A stretch of DNA of 64,000 bases from Pascua guehoae (GCA_001600415.1 BCJX01000005.1:74029-138028); one strand, 5' to 3'; shown: positions 1 through 11,995, counted from the stretch's first letter. Notes: generated from the letters alone by a model not told the origin. Numbers and translations are program-made.

Positions 1-49
1 AAAAAAGACCTCTCAACCCCCACCACCCCACTCCCACAGATCAACAATC

Positions 50-1355
50 ATGCGCCCCGCTGTCCGCTACGCTCTCACGAACGCCCAGGGCGCTCGCCTC
101 GCTGCTGTACGTGCCTTGCGACTCGGTCACTTTGTTTGTTTACGCGCATTGCTAATGTCCGCAGCGCCCGGCGACTCGCCCTTCTGTTGTCGCCCAGGCT
201 CGTCTCGGGTCTCGCATCCAGACTCAGTCCGTCCAATCACGCTTTTACTCGAACGGCGGCGGTGCCGATCCTCAGCCAGGAAGCAACTATATCGTCCTCG
301 CGGCCATTGGTGCTCTCGGTCTCGGTGGATACTGGTACCTCAAGCCCATCCGTGATGTTGCCCAGAAGGTCAACGAGATGGGTGAGAAGGCGACCGATGC
401 TGCCAACAAGGCAAAGGACATGGCCGGCCAGGCTGTTGACGCCGGTACCAAGGCCGCCAAGCAGGGTGCGCAGGTGGCCGGTGTCGAGTCGACCGACGAT
501 GTTATCGGCCTCGCCAAGAAGTACCTCCCTTCTGCTGCCGCGGCCATTGCTGGCGGTGGCGGTGTTGGTGGTCTTCTTTCCAACCTCAAGGACACGGACC
601 TTGAGGGTGCGCTCGACAGCCTGAAGAAGTACGGCGGCGAGGATGTCAAGAAGGTGGTCGACAAGATCCAGGCCAAGGTCAAGGAGGCCGGCGGTGAGGC
701 GAGCAAGATTGACTGGAAGGGCCTTGCCAACGACCTCAACAAGGAGTTTGGAGGCCAGTACAAGAGCGTCATTGACGTGAGTGACGTTGTTGCGACACTG
801 CTCGAGGTGTTTCCGTGCTGACCGTCCTAGAACCTGATCGGCAAGATCCCTTCCATCGAGGACTTTGACGAGCTCGTGGCCAAGGCCAAGGACATGGGCA
901 AGGACAAGCTCAAGGAGCTCGAAAAGTCGGCCAACGAGATCTACAAGTCGATGGAGAAGGCGGCCAAGGACAAGAAGGACGTTGGCGACGCCTTTGTCGA
1001 GGGTGTCAAGGACGCGGCACCGGGCGACGTCGAGAAGCTCATCAAGGAGCTCAAGACGACCGCCAAGTCGGTCGGCATCCCCGCCGACCAGATCGAGTCG
1101 TGGCTCCAGGACCAGGCTGGTGACGCCGCCAAGGACGCTGCCAAGTGGGCCGAAAAGTTCCAGCAGCACCTCGACACGGCCGCCAAGTGGCTTCCTGGAG
1201 AGCCCCAGTTCATTGTCGACAAGGTCAGCGAAGTGTCGCCCTCGCTCGGCAAGATTCTCGATTCGCTCCTCAAGGAGGCCCAGGACAAGGTCGAGAAGGG
1301 CAAGGACGCCGTCGACAAGGGCAAGAAGGAGGCCGAGAAGGTTGCCAAGAAGTAG
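50..1355 (+). CDS. Mitochondrial membrane-anchored, Lys/Ala-rich helical protein (hypothetical)
   Basis: Three exons (50-106, 165-776, 831-1355) give 397 aa; both introns are GT...AG and keep frame. Residues 1-48 look like a mitochondrial presequence: rich in Arg, Ser and Gln, almost no acidic residues, ending in RFYS. Residues about 61-78 (YIVLAAIGALGLGGYWYL) form one membrane segment. The rest is long amphipathic helix with repeated K-D-K/A-K patterns (EKATDAANKAKDMAGQ), resembling LEA or apolipoprotein-like helices. I infer an inner-membrane anchor with a soluble helical domain. No enzyme motif is visible and I do not recognise a named family. It is the first gene of the window and complete. 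Confidence 0.8.
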
Positions 1356-2920
1356 AGGGGGTTCCGGGGCGAGCAGTGACCATCTCAGTACCAAGTATCT
1401 TCATGTAGCTTTGCCGCAAGTGTGTCTCCCTCCCATTCCAACGCACTGCATCTGGAGACTGACCCAGATGCTCTAACACGATACGCATGTCCAAATGCCA
1501 GTGGCTTGTCGTGCATATCGTGCATAACACTGACCCCCAAACCTGTGGCACTGCCAACGTCTGGTCCTGTCTTGGGCCGATCATGTCTCAACCAACGACT
1601 CTTGAAGGATTTGGATTTGCGTGGTCGATCGATCGCCGCCACTGGCATGCACAAACTGACCGCATTGGGGTCCTTTGGCGTTGTGCCTAGCTTGAGCGCT
1701 GGAGGCAACCAGTAGCTCGACTGATTGGATGTGCAGAAGAGACAAGGGAGGCACTTCCAAGACAGCAAGCACTAGCTCACAGCCGAGCCCACCTGCACTG
1801 ATGTCTTTCCTGCTACAGTACAGCGGGAAGGTAAAGTGCGCCCCGACGCTGAAGTGAAGCCAAAGAAGTGATGTGGCCTAGGTCATGTGATCGAGATTGA
1901 GAGGCACCCGCGTTAAGAGCACCGACTTTCGGCATTTAGGTGGGCAATGGACGACGTGGGCATTGGCGGTGGTGGGTGCAGTACTAGTAGGAGTAGTGGG
2001 TGCGATGGGGGGCAAGGCCGATGACGGCAACCAGGTGACCGATGCAAAGCCCCCCGGTTCAAATGGCGCCGGCGACCGGTTATTTCAATACTACTAATTG
2101 GCGGCAAAGCTTCCTCTGCGTGTGTGTTTGTATTTTGTGCGGGGTCCCTTGGCCTTTTTCACTTTGGCCCTGATGTAGCTGATGTGGCAGTTTGGCCATG
2201 TGGCAGCAACTACAAAAAAAAGTCGACTGATCAACGCCTCGTGGGGCTTTGTATCTCATCTCGATGCAGCTCGATGCTGGCCCATGGCTGCATGGGTGCT
2301 GACACACGACGCTGATCGTCGGACGTGGTTGTATGTGTTGTCGGCGTTGGGATTCGGCCGGCTAGACCGACGAGTGGCTGAGGCGCTGTAAAGCCACGGA
2401 AGGGTCGACAGGAACGTTAAAGCGACGGATGGCACCGACGGGGGGCGTCTGAGCGGCGAGCTTGTGTCGTTTTGCACCAAACAGGCTGCTTTGCTGGCAC
2501 ACTTGCTCTGGCTGCCTGCTCTTCTGAGGCTTGAACGCTACCCAAATCGGCCAAATTCCGACGCAGTCCGATTATTGCCGTTCTAATTTATTACGTGTAT
2601 AATAGCGTGTTGAGACCGGTGCCTTCGGTTTAGCTCGGCCGTCCAACGTCATTTGTCCACTTGGTGAACCCTCTGACACTGCGCTAGCCAACCAGAATGA
2701 GGGCGATGCACGAAAAGGCCGCCGTTTGGTGGTTGAGGGCGAAAGCGACTGTGCCCCCTTCCCCCGCGACCTATAGATTCACGCTCCACCAACACCAACT
2801 CGACCTTTTCTCTTCACATCACCTCTCTCTTCTCTCACTCCTTAAAACCAGCAAGGGTTCGACTACAGCAGGTCGGCCACCACTGTACACCTCTTACCCC
2901 CCTTTCTAGCTTGCCACAGC
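1356..2920. other. Intergenic spacer with aconitase promoter at its right end
   Basis: No supported gene; only short open frames with unbiased codons. The last 200 bp, before the aconitase ATG at 2921, are pyrimidine-rich (about 2805-2850) with a TATA-like CCTATAG near 2768, and probably hold the aconitase promoter and 5' leader. Confidence 0.5.
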
Positions 2921-5900
2921 ATGCTTTCGCGCTCCACCGCTTCGCTCCTCCGCGGTGCTCGCTCGTACGCGACCGTTACGTCGCGCATTGGCGACACCAA
3001 GGTCCCCATGAGCAACCTTGAGTCTGGCAAGTTCATCAACTACCAGCGCATTGAGGACAACCTCCAGATCATCCGTGACCGGTGAGTCTTTGAGTTTCGG
3101 CAATGCCGATGACCACATCCGGGGGTTATCATATGGAAGAGACTCAGGGGAGTGTAGGATGTGAGATCGCCGGTAGCCAGAGGCGATGGTGGCCATCGTA
3201 ATCTCCTCCCGAGTGGAGGTGGCCCGGTATAATTTAATTGTAGCCGGTGGCCAGTAGCCGCCAAAGGCACAAGCATCCAAGCTGCCGCCGATGATACCAG
3301 CGACAGTGGCGAATGCTTCGGTGATGGCTGGCGGTTATCTCACACACTACACTACACTCCGAGGTCCCGTGACGTTATCCCCTCTCCAAAAACCACGTGT
3401 GCTAATTTGTCTCAGCCTCAACAACCGCCCTCTTACCCTTGCCGAGAAGATTGTCTACGGTCACCTCGACGATGCCCACAACGCCGAGATCGAGCGTGGT
3501 GTTTCGTACCTCAAGCTCCGCCCAGACGTGAGTTTTCTTAGCACCAGTAGATGGTCGTGTGCATTTTTCTGACTTTTTTTTTCTTAGCGTGTTGCTTGCC
3601 AGGATGCCACTGCCCAGATGGCCATTCTCCAGTTCATGTCGGCTGGCCTCCCCCAGACTGCTGTCCCCACCTCGGTCCACTGTGACCACCTTATCCAGGC
3701 CCAGGTCGGCGCCGAGAAGGACCTTGCCCGTGCCAACGACCTCAACCGTGAGGTCTACGACTTCCTCGCCACTGCTTGTGCCAAGTACGGCATCGGCTTC
3801 TGGAAGGCTGGCTCTGGTATCATTCACCAGATCATCCTCGAGAACTACGCCACCCCCGGTCTTATGATGATCGGTACCGACTCGCATACCCCCAACGCTG
3901 GTGGTCTCGGTATGGTTGCCTGCGGTGTCGGTGGTGCCGACGCCGTCGACGTCATGGCCGGTCTTCCTTGGGAGCTCAAGGCCCCCAAGGTCATTGGTGT
4001 CCACCTTGACGGCAAGATGTCTGGCTGGACCACGCCCAAGGACGTCATCCTCAAGGTCGCTGGTATCCTCACCGTCAAGGGTGGTACCGGTGCCATTGTC
4101 GAGTACACCGGCCCCGGTGTCGACAACCTCTCGTGCACTGGTATGGCTACCATCTGCAACATGGGTGCCGAGATTGGTGCCACCACCTCGATGTTCCCTT
4201 ACAACGACCGCATGGCCGCCTACCTCAACGCCACCAAGCGCCCCGAGGTCGCCAAGTACGCTGAGGCCTTCAAGCACAACCTCACCCCCGACAAGGGCGC
4301 CGAGTACGACCAGCACATCTCCATCAACCTTTCGGAGCTTGAGCCCCACATCAACGGCCCCTTCACCCCCGACCTTGCCACCCCCATCTCCAAGTTCGCC
4401 GAGGAGGTCAAGAAGAACGACTGGCCCGCTGAGCTCAAGGTCGGTCTTATCGGCTCGTGCACCAACTCGTCGTACGAGGACATGTCCCGCTCGGCTTCCA
4501 TTGTCGAGGAGGCTGCCGGCCACGGTCTCAAGACCAAGTCGCAGTTCACCATCACCCCCGGTTCCGAGCAGGTTCGCGCCACCATTGCCCGTGACGGCTT
4601 TGTCGACACCTTTGAGAAGGCCGGCGGTATCGTCCTCGCCAACGCCTGTGGCCCCTGCATTGGTCAGTGGGACCGCCGTGACGTTGCCAAGGGTGAGAAG
4701 AACTCGATCATCACCTCGTACAACCGTAACTTCACCGCCCGTAACGACGCCAACCCCGCCACCCACGCGTTCGTCGCCTCGCCCGACCTTGTCACCGCCC
4801 TCGTCTTCGCTGGTGACCTCACCTTCAACCCCCTGACCGACTCGCTCAAGGGTGCCGACGGCAAGGAGTTCAAGTTTGCCGAGCCCCGTGGCCTCGAGCT
4901 CCCCCCCAAGGGTTACGACCCGGGAGAGGACACCTACCAGGCTCCCCCCGCCGACGGCGCTTCCGTTCAGGTCGCCGTCAGCCCCACCTCGGACCGTCTC
5001 CAGCTTCTCAAGCCCTTCGCCCCTTGGGACGGCAAGGACATTGTTGACGCCCCCGTCCTTATCAAGGCCCAGGGCAAGTGCACCACCGACCACATCTCGT
5101 GAGTAAATTCCTCATCCTCTTGTACATTCAGAAGCTGACAATACAGCGCTGGTGGACCATGGCTTAAGTACCGTGGTGAGTATCTTTTCTCCGTCTCAGA
5201 GTGAGAGAGCAACCGTTTCCGCGGGATTGGGTGAAAGAGCGACTGCTTTTCACCCAAGGAACGCGAGTGACTGGGACTTTTTTCCTCTTGCGCGCTTCAC
5301 AACTGCTTGACCAGTCCCATTAACGCCAGGCCACCTCGAGAACATCTCGCAGAACTGCCTTATCGGTGCCATCAACGCCGACAACCAGGAGGCCAACAAG
5401 GTCCTCGACCAGATGACCGGTGAGTTATTTTTGAATTTCGTCCTCTTCTTGCAAGAAGAGGCATCTTCCTTCGTCCCCTCCCCTCCCTGTGTACACACGG
5501 TACCCATTCCATTCCGTCCTCCTGGAACTTCTTTCCTCCCCGCTGTGAACTAAACTAACCCTTCCACAGGCGAGTTCGGCGCTGTTCCCACCGTCGCCGC
5601 CCACTACCGTGACAGCGGAATTCCTTGGGTAAGTCCCTTGTCCATGCCAAGGTCAACGGAGATGGAGCGAAGGTCGATGGTATGGGGCGTGCTATGTTGT
5701 CGATCGCTTGAGCGGTCGGACCGAGGCGGTGCAACTTGTTGCTCGTCATCGATTCGTCTGGCCGTCGACTAGACGAGCGCCATTGGTACCCAGCTCGCGC
5801 TCGTGGCTACTCGTGCGACAGAGCATGCGGGAGCAAACTGCAGTTTCACCGACCTCCACCTGTGGGCGTTTGGTGCCCCGCGATCGGCGTGACCTCGACT

Positions 5901-6422
5901 CCGATCTGCTCTGCTGGCCAACCGACAAGTCCTTCGAGTTCCTCCTCCTCCTCCGCTACTGTTCCCAAGCGAGAAAGCGAGAACTGACGCAAACTAGGTC
6001 GTCGTGGGCGACCACAACTACGGAGAAGGATCTTCGCGTGAGCACGCCGCTCTTGAGCCCCGTTTCCTCGGTGGCCGCGCCGTTATCGTCAAGAGCTTCG
6101 CCCGTATCCACGAGACCAACCTCAAGAAGCAGGGCATGGTACGTCACCTTCTGGCTTCTGGAAGCGAGAAGTGTGTGCTAACCGGACCCAGATCCCCCTC
6201 TGGTTCAAGAACGAGGCCGACTACGACCTCATCACCGGCTCTGACAAGCTCACGATCACCGACCTCGAGAACTTTGCCCCCGGCAGGGACGTCAAGGTCG
6301 TCGGAAAGCGCGCCGACGGCTCGACTTACGAGTTCACTTGCACCCACACCTTCAACGAGGGCCAGATCGACTGGTTCAAGGCCGGTTCCGCCCTCAACTT
6401 CATGAAGAAGGCGGCGGCATAA
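2921..6422 (+). CDS. ACO1: Aconitate hydratase, mitochondrial (aconitase)
   Basis: Eight exons (2921-3081, 3416-3527, 3588-5098, 5147-5175, 5330-5419, 5570-5628, 5998-6138, 6192-6422) give 777 aa, the usual length for fungal mitochondrial aconitase. The enzyme isomerises citrate to isocitrate in the TCA cycle with a [4Fe-4S] cluster. The cluster ligands are visible as C382 (GSCTNSS), C445 and C448 ([13 protein letters not shown]), with the 63- and 3-residue spacing of the family. The N-terminus [18 protein letters not shown] is a classic mitochondrial presequence. The swivel domain follows in exons 4-8 ([25 protein letters not shown]). A 29-nt exon and a 369-nt sixth intron are the only oddities. 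Nothing suggests the ascomycete Aco2 paralogue. Confidence 0.97.
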
Positions 6423-8189
6423 AAGCATTCTCGTCTGCAGGTTATGTAGCGTGTGTAGGATGAAGGCAGTTTCTCAATACCATTTCGTTGGCGTGGCGGT
6501 GCCACAAATCGCCCGTATATGATTTGCTTCCGCTGCTTACCTAATTGGTTTGCTTCCGCCGGGCCTGGCCATTGCGCCTGTTCACAACAACCTCTTACCC
6601 AGATTCTTCATTCTCGTCACTTGCCCTTCCTACAGTTTGCTACAAGCATCTCCAGAGCTCATCAATCTCCCTTGCCCAAGATGCACACCGCAACAAGCGG
6701 CCCCCTCGTCCAGCCCAACGTTCACAGGCAGCCGTCCCCGGCCTCCCGAGGTGTATTGAATACCAAGCGGACACTCAGACGCCCATGCTTGTCTCCCACA
6801 ACCACGGAGCTTGCTCCGATTCTAGACTGATTAACCCGGGTGCAGCAGCACGCTTCTGTAGCTCATACCCATCGACATACCGATCTGGGGGCACGGTTCA
6901 AACCACCTGACCGCAATGTTCCGGCGGACTTGGTGAACTCTGCAGCGGAAAGCCAACTCGATCTCCGCGGCGGTCACCATTGTCAACGATGGCCAGCACC
7001 TGAACACGGGGACGGCCCTCAGGACCGGTCTGTTCTTGCGCCTGGACAGTGTCTGCATCAACAAGGCCATCGGCAGTCGCTAGCACATCTCACTAACTGG
7101 CCTTGAGCATCACCCAGCAATTCATTTCCCTCATGGCATCTGTGTCCGCTATTGCTACTCACGCCCATCAAGCCACCCTGAAGTCCACCTCCCCAGTTGA
7201 TCGGCATCAGACATTGTCATCCATCTCCAGCAACCACACTCTTCCGCTCGATTGCAAGGAAGAGGAAGTCTATGTGTTTCATCGCGGGCGGTCGACAATG
7301 ACCATCTCCGACAACACGCAATCTTCACAAGTCCAAAGTCACCACCCGATGAGGCCTGCCGGCTGGGGCTGACGATGGATGCCAGTAACCCATCATGAAC
7401 CATAGCAATCGACAGTGTGTGTCAAAGACCAACAGGCCTCAGTCCCATCGAGCGTCTCGAGCCCAACAACATTGCTGGCTTCTCAATCCAGTTGCACACT
7501 CAAACACCCACGATATAGCATACCCAAAAAAGGAGCCAGGTTGTCGACCATCGCTACACCCTCACAGAAGGTGCCAGTCTTTTCAGTCGTCAGCTTTCTC
7601 GTCGTGCGGTCTGCACCTATGTGACAGAAATGAATGGTGCAACTCGGCGAAAAAGGATGACACAAACTGATGCTCACACGGAGCTGTGACAGGATGAACG
7701 TTATACGACAAGTCTGTCTAGCTCAGGCATGAATGGTTGTTCCCTCCTATCGGACAACTGGTGAAGCGGAAAAGCCTGCCGTGCCCCCAGGGTCGGGTTG
7801 ATCTGCACTGTACCACCACGCAGGAATATCAACTCGCAATGCTCCGCTAGTGAGCTTGGCAGGGTTGTCTCTGGGGACGGCGCAGATGTCCTTCTTCGCG
7901 CTCGGTGCGCCGCCACTCCGTACCCTTCAACGCTGCCTCCATTCCTTGCGCTCACCCATCCCTTCCGCCTCCTACGACCACGAATGCACCACGGCGCAGC
8001 ACCAAACAGACACCTATTTGCATCAAACTATCTAGTCAGTGCATCTCAGTGACCATTCATTAGCCCTTAGTATATACGAACGTGAGTTCACAAGGAACAC
8101 ACTTCACGCTAGGACCAGCCGTAGCCAGATGATGAAAAATTCATCCCTGCGTATACGTATACCGTCACTTTCCACCAAAATGGAGAAGC
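6423..8189. other. Long spacer with possible coding relics
   Basis: No intact gene. On the + strand the stretches 6955-7083 (reading VTIVNDGQHLNTGTALRTGL, then stop) and 7385-7640 (including GLSPIERLEPNNIAGFSIQL) show third-position-biased codons unlike their surroundings, but they are broken by stops and lack a joinable splice pattern. They may be remains of a gene I cannot name. The right end is the 3' flank of RPS13. Confidence 0.3.
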
Positions 8190-8925
8190 TTAGGCAACAA
8201 GGGTCGAGGCAGTGGCGGCCTCGTACTTGAAGGTAGGAGGAAGCTGCTGCTTGCGGATGTAGTAGCGGGCGAGGCGGTGGATACGCGACTCGACGAGAAT
8301 CATGCGGAACTTGCCGTCCTTGTCGGCACGGTTGCGCTCAAGGTGCTTGCGGATCGCGACAGCCTTCTTGACGAGGTGGTAGAGGTCCTCGGGGATCGAG
8401 GGGGCGAGACCTGGATGTCAGCAAAAGGGGTTGGGCAGAGGGAAAGTTCTGGCGCAGTGCAAGTCTGGAGACGGCAGCGAGCGGCAACGATTGGTGCGAC
8501 AAGGACAACCTCGGCGCACACCGTCGCCACGCTCCTGCTATCCCTCTACGCTTCCTTGCTGCCTCTCCGCTCTCCTCCTCTCCACAAGTCTTCACACGCG
8601 TATGGCCTTTCACGTCTCGGCTCCCAACTTACCGTTGGTCTTGAGGATGCGGAGGATCTTGTTGCCGGTGACAAACTTGACCTGGGGGATGCCGTGCGAG
8701 TCACGGAGGACGACGCCGATCTGCGAGGGCGAAAGACCACGGCGAGCAAGCTTGAAGATCTGGTCAGAGACCTCCTCGGGGGTGGCCTTGGACCAAGCCG
8801 GCTGCGAGCGGCGGTAGGGGAGGGCCGAAGCCGAGATACCCTTGCCCTTCGAGTACATGCTGCGCGCGGGGTCAGCTCCGAGAGGTCTCTGTCATGGCGT
8901 GCGCGGGCGATACTAACCGACCCAT
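8190..8925 (-). CDS. RPS13: 40S ribosomal protein S13 (uS15)
   Basis: Three exons (8918-8925, 8633-8859, 8190-8410) give 151 aa, exactly the family length. The first coding exon is only 8 nt (ATG GGT CG). Conserved stretches are easy to read: [48 protein letters not shown], then [11 protein letters not shown] and the C-terminal ASTLVA. The protein is part of the small-subunit body next to 18S rRNA. It is divergent from RPS6, whose start lies 528 bp away, so the two genes probably share a promoter. I looked for a U14-type snoRNA in the 222-nt second intron, as in vertebrates, and found no box C/D pair. Confidence 0.97.
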
Positions 8926-9452
8926 TTTGATAAATGTCTTTTGGTGGTGGTGGGGTGGAGAAGGTCGAGGACTTGAAGGATGAGAAGCAACGAAATGTTG
9001 AGACGTGTAGGAGAGGATGACAGCCCGGGCAGTGGCACTGCCTGCCTGCGTGCTGGGTGGTGGGTGGTGCTGGGTGCGGCCTGGGTGTGCTGCGGCCTGG
9101 GGGCGGCGCGGGCAGGATGCCTTGGTGCTGGGTGCGTGCCAAGGCCAGTTTGGACGCAAAGGAGGCTCACATAACGCCGAGTTTGCTTCCGTTGACTCGT
9201 TTTCACAGCCAAAACGCACTGACCAGAGGTTGGTCGGGATTAGGGAAAGGCACCCAATGTGGCTAAACTCAGCCTGGGACGGAAGCAAATGGCGTGCGCG
9301 GGAACTTGGGTGGTGGTGCGCGGTGCGGCTGCCGGCTGGCTGGTGTGCCCAGTCACTTGTCTCCACCATCAACCTCGTTCAACCCACCTCAAGAAAAACT
9401 CTCGACTGCCTCGACATCCCCGACGCAGCGGCGAGCATCCTAGCACGGCAAC
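8926..9452. promoter_or_regulatory. Bidirectional RPS13/RPS6 promoter region
   Basis: About 527 bp between the two divergent ribosomal protein start codons. CAGTCACT at 9350-9357, about 100 bp before the RPS6 start, differs by one base from the HomolD box (CAGTCACA) known from ribosomal protein promoters in several fungi. This match is short and the assignment is tentative. The RPS6 leader 9361-9453 is A/C-rich. Confidence 0.45.
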
Positions 9453-10496
9453 AGTGAGTGCGCCGACGACGACGACAATCGACCCCGACGGCTGTTCTCG
9501 CGCGCACGCATTCCGTTTCGGCCAAAATCCCGCGGGGTAGATTTGGCACGCGCGCGGGCGCACAACTTGCACAGTTCAGAGGCGGAGAGACCTCGGAACT
9601 TTGTGCCAAGTAGCTCGAGCGCATGTGATCGCGAGAACAGCTGTTGGGAGATTGAAGGGAGGCGTTTTGTGGAGAGACTGTGTTAGAGAGAGTAGGCTGA
9701 CCATGTAGTGAAGCTTAACGTCGCAAACCCTGCTACTGGCCAGCAGAAGGCCTTCGAGTACGATGACGACAAGAAGACCCGCATCTTCTACGAGCGTCGT
9801 CTCGGTGCCGAGGTTGACGCCTCGCCTCTCGGCGACGAGTTCAAGGGCTACGTCCTTCGCATCACTGGCGGTTAGTATCTGCTGTACACAGCAGGCCTTG
9901 GCTAGGAAACGTCAATTTGGCTGGGTGCTGATGGAACAGGAAACGACAAGCAGGGTTTCCCCATGAAGCAGGGTGTCCTCATTAGCCACCGTACCCGCCT
10001 CCTCCTCTCGGACGGCCACTCGTGCTACCGCGCCCGCCGCTCTGGCGAGCGCAAGCGCAAGTCGGTCCGCGGCTGCATTGTCGCTTCCGACATCCAGGCT
10101 CTCTCGACCGTGATTGTCAAGCAGGGCGAGAACGACATTGCCGGCCTCACCGACCAGGTCCTCCCCAAGCGTCTTGGCCCCAAGCGTGCGACCAAGATCC
10201 GCCGCTTCTTCAACCTCACCAAGGAGGACGACGTCCGCGAGTACGTTGTTCGCCGTGAGGTTACCACCAAGTCGGGCAAGACCTACACCAAGGCCCCCAA
10301 GATCCAGCGCCTTGTCACCCCCCAGCGCCTCCAACGCAAGCGCCACCTCCGTTCGCTCAAGAAGCGCCGCACCGCCGTCCAGAAGGAGGTCAAGGCCGAG
10401 TACGACGTTGTTGTCGCCAAGCACAACGCCGAGCGCATCGCCGCCCGCAAGGCTGCCCACGCCGCCAACCGCGCCGCCAAGGCTGCGACCGCCTAA
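9453..10496 (+). CDS. RPS6: 40S ribosomal protein S6 (eS6)
   Basis: Three exons (9453, 9709-9870, 9940-10496) give 239 aa. The start codon is split: A at 9453 ends exon 1 (GGCAACA|gtgagt), and TG starts exon 2 after ...ccatgtag. No in-frame ATG precedes [10 protein letters not shown] in exon 2, so this split is needed. Family landmarks are [33 protein letters not shown] and [14 protein letters not shown]. Length is normal. Unusually the C-terminus reads [18 protein letters not shown]: the serines phosphorylated in yeast and animal S6 (the RRxSS tail) are absent. Divergent partner of RPS13. The 255-nt first intron has no snoRNA-like boxes. Confidence 0.96.
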
Positions 10497-11091
10497 GCGA
10501 CCCCCTACGACTACGGGTTTCGGTCTGGGTGTTGTGCTTTTCCTCATGCCGATGTATAGCATGGATGACTCTTGGCTTTAGACTGGAGATTTGGGAGGGT
10601 GGCATCTGTCACTCCGCCACGGAAGTGGGAGGAGGGGAGGGAAACGAGGCATAGAGCAGCGGTTGATGTCTGTGCGTCCTCGATCATGTACATCTGCGCT
10701 GGCTCTACGTGCAATCTGTCAGTTGCCAGCTCCTCTGTATGCGGCTGGCAGCATCTCTGTTGGACGCTCGTGCTGCAGAAGTCGAGTACCTGCCTGGATT
10801 GTCAGTTTGGCGGAAGCATTTGCGACAGGGAAATATTTTTGATCCCGTGGTGCCATGGTGCCACATTGCAACACGGATGCATGTGGCGAACCAACCAACT
10901 TGGCTTCATCTGAAATACCTTCCATTCTGCCTGAAGAGTTCGCTCGTCATCCGCGAGTCCCCTGCAGTAGTACTGCACTGGGTCTGGTGTCACCTCACAT
11001 TTGCCAGCTGCCTGTGCCGACAGACGATTGTACCTCCCCTTCCGCCCCACGAGACCCAAAGGTCTGTGGAGTGTTTCCTGCAGTAGCACCG

Positions 11092-11123
<32 letters not shown>

Positions 11124-11124
11124 N

Positions 11125-11201
<77 letters not shown>

Positions 11202-11264
11202 AGCCTGGCAGGCAGGGAGCGCCTGCCTGGGGTGGTGTGCGTCCCTTGGGCCTGCCATGCCCAC
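10497..11264. other. Spacer downstream of RPS6
   Basis: No gene seen. Contains the poly(C) tract listed separately. Short open frames here run into the homopolymer and are artefacts. Confidence 0.5.
11093..11201. repeat. Poly(C) tract with an ambiguous base
   Basis: About 109 bases, almost pure C on the + strand, with one N and isolated G. The exact length is not reliable: such tracts are hard to sequence and the N marks uncertainty. It lies between RPS6 and tRNA-Lys. Confidence 0.9.
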
Positions 11265-11693
11265 TCAGCAGTTCTTGCGCTCCATCGAACGACAATTCAC
11301 ACCACGTACTAATAACACTGTTCTCGCTATGGACCCGCTCGGAACTTACCACAAAAGGTCACATTGGTTTGCGAAGCGGTTCGTGGAGAGTTTCTCATGT
11401 CCAGTGACTCAATGGAGGTTGCGGTCAACTCGTCGTCCCCGTTGCCACGACGACGATGAGTATGAAAAAGACCGTATACTGAAACTAGGACAAGATATCA
11501 AGCATGGAAGGGCCGTGGTGGGGAGAGAGTGAGCTCGTGAAGATGCTGATAGGATACTCCAATATCAAGTGATCGAACGTAGGCGGTCATCAACTCGTCG
11601 TCCCAGTGGCGCGTGATCAACGTTGACAGTCTACTCGAGCCGGGGTCGGAACTCACATCGGAAAGCGGCCATGGTGAACTCGTCGATTGACAT
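11265..11693 (-). CDS. Possible small spliced gene (hypothetical)
   Basis: A frame-keeping three-exon model (11657-11693, 11350-11478, 11265-11317) gives 72 aa, starting MSIDEFTMAAFR and ending SMERKNC. Donors are gtgagt and gtaagt; the second intron would be only 32 nt. The middle exon is hydrophilic and protein-like (ELTATSIESLDMRNSP). No family is recognised. Support comes only from splice signals and composition in an otherwise empty spacer, so this could be chance. Confidence 0.22.
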
Positions 11694-11995
11694 GTTCCTT
11701 TGTCGAGTGGCACTGCAAGGACTTCGTCGTCTCAACCTCGTTAAAATGCCGGGGACGAATGTGCCACTTCCAGTGCCACCCTTAGCCAATCCCCCAGTTG
11801 TCATCCAACAACCCAACATGAGCACCACAACCATGACTCCACACCCACCTCCGTATCTCACACTACCTACCCGTTTAGCAACAGTGCAACTGCTGTGGTC
11901 AGCATCGTGTCGCATATCCCTCCTTATTTCTATCATATGGATGGCTTGACCGGGTTGTCATAGCCACCTCTCAAACGACCAACAAGCGTTGGCTT

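Noticed and set aside
3402..5093. 563-codon antisense frame in aconitase
   Set aside because: A shadow of strongly GC3-biased aconitase codons; Gly/Val/Asp-rich with no family likeness.
8411..8632. U14-like snoRNA in the RPS13 intron
   Set aside because: U14 lies in vertebrate RPS13 introns, but no TGATGA box C with CTGA box D was found here.
11093..11201. Pro- or Gly-rich frames across the poly(C) tract
   Set aside because: They exist only because a homopolymer has no stops, and the N makes frame meaningless.
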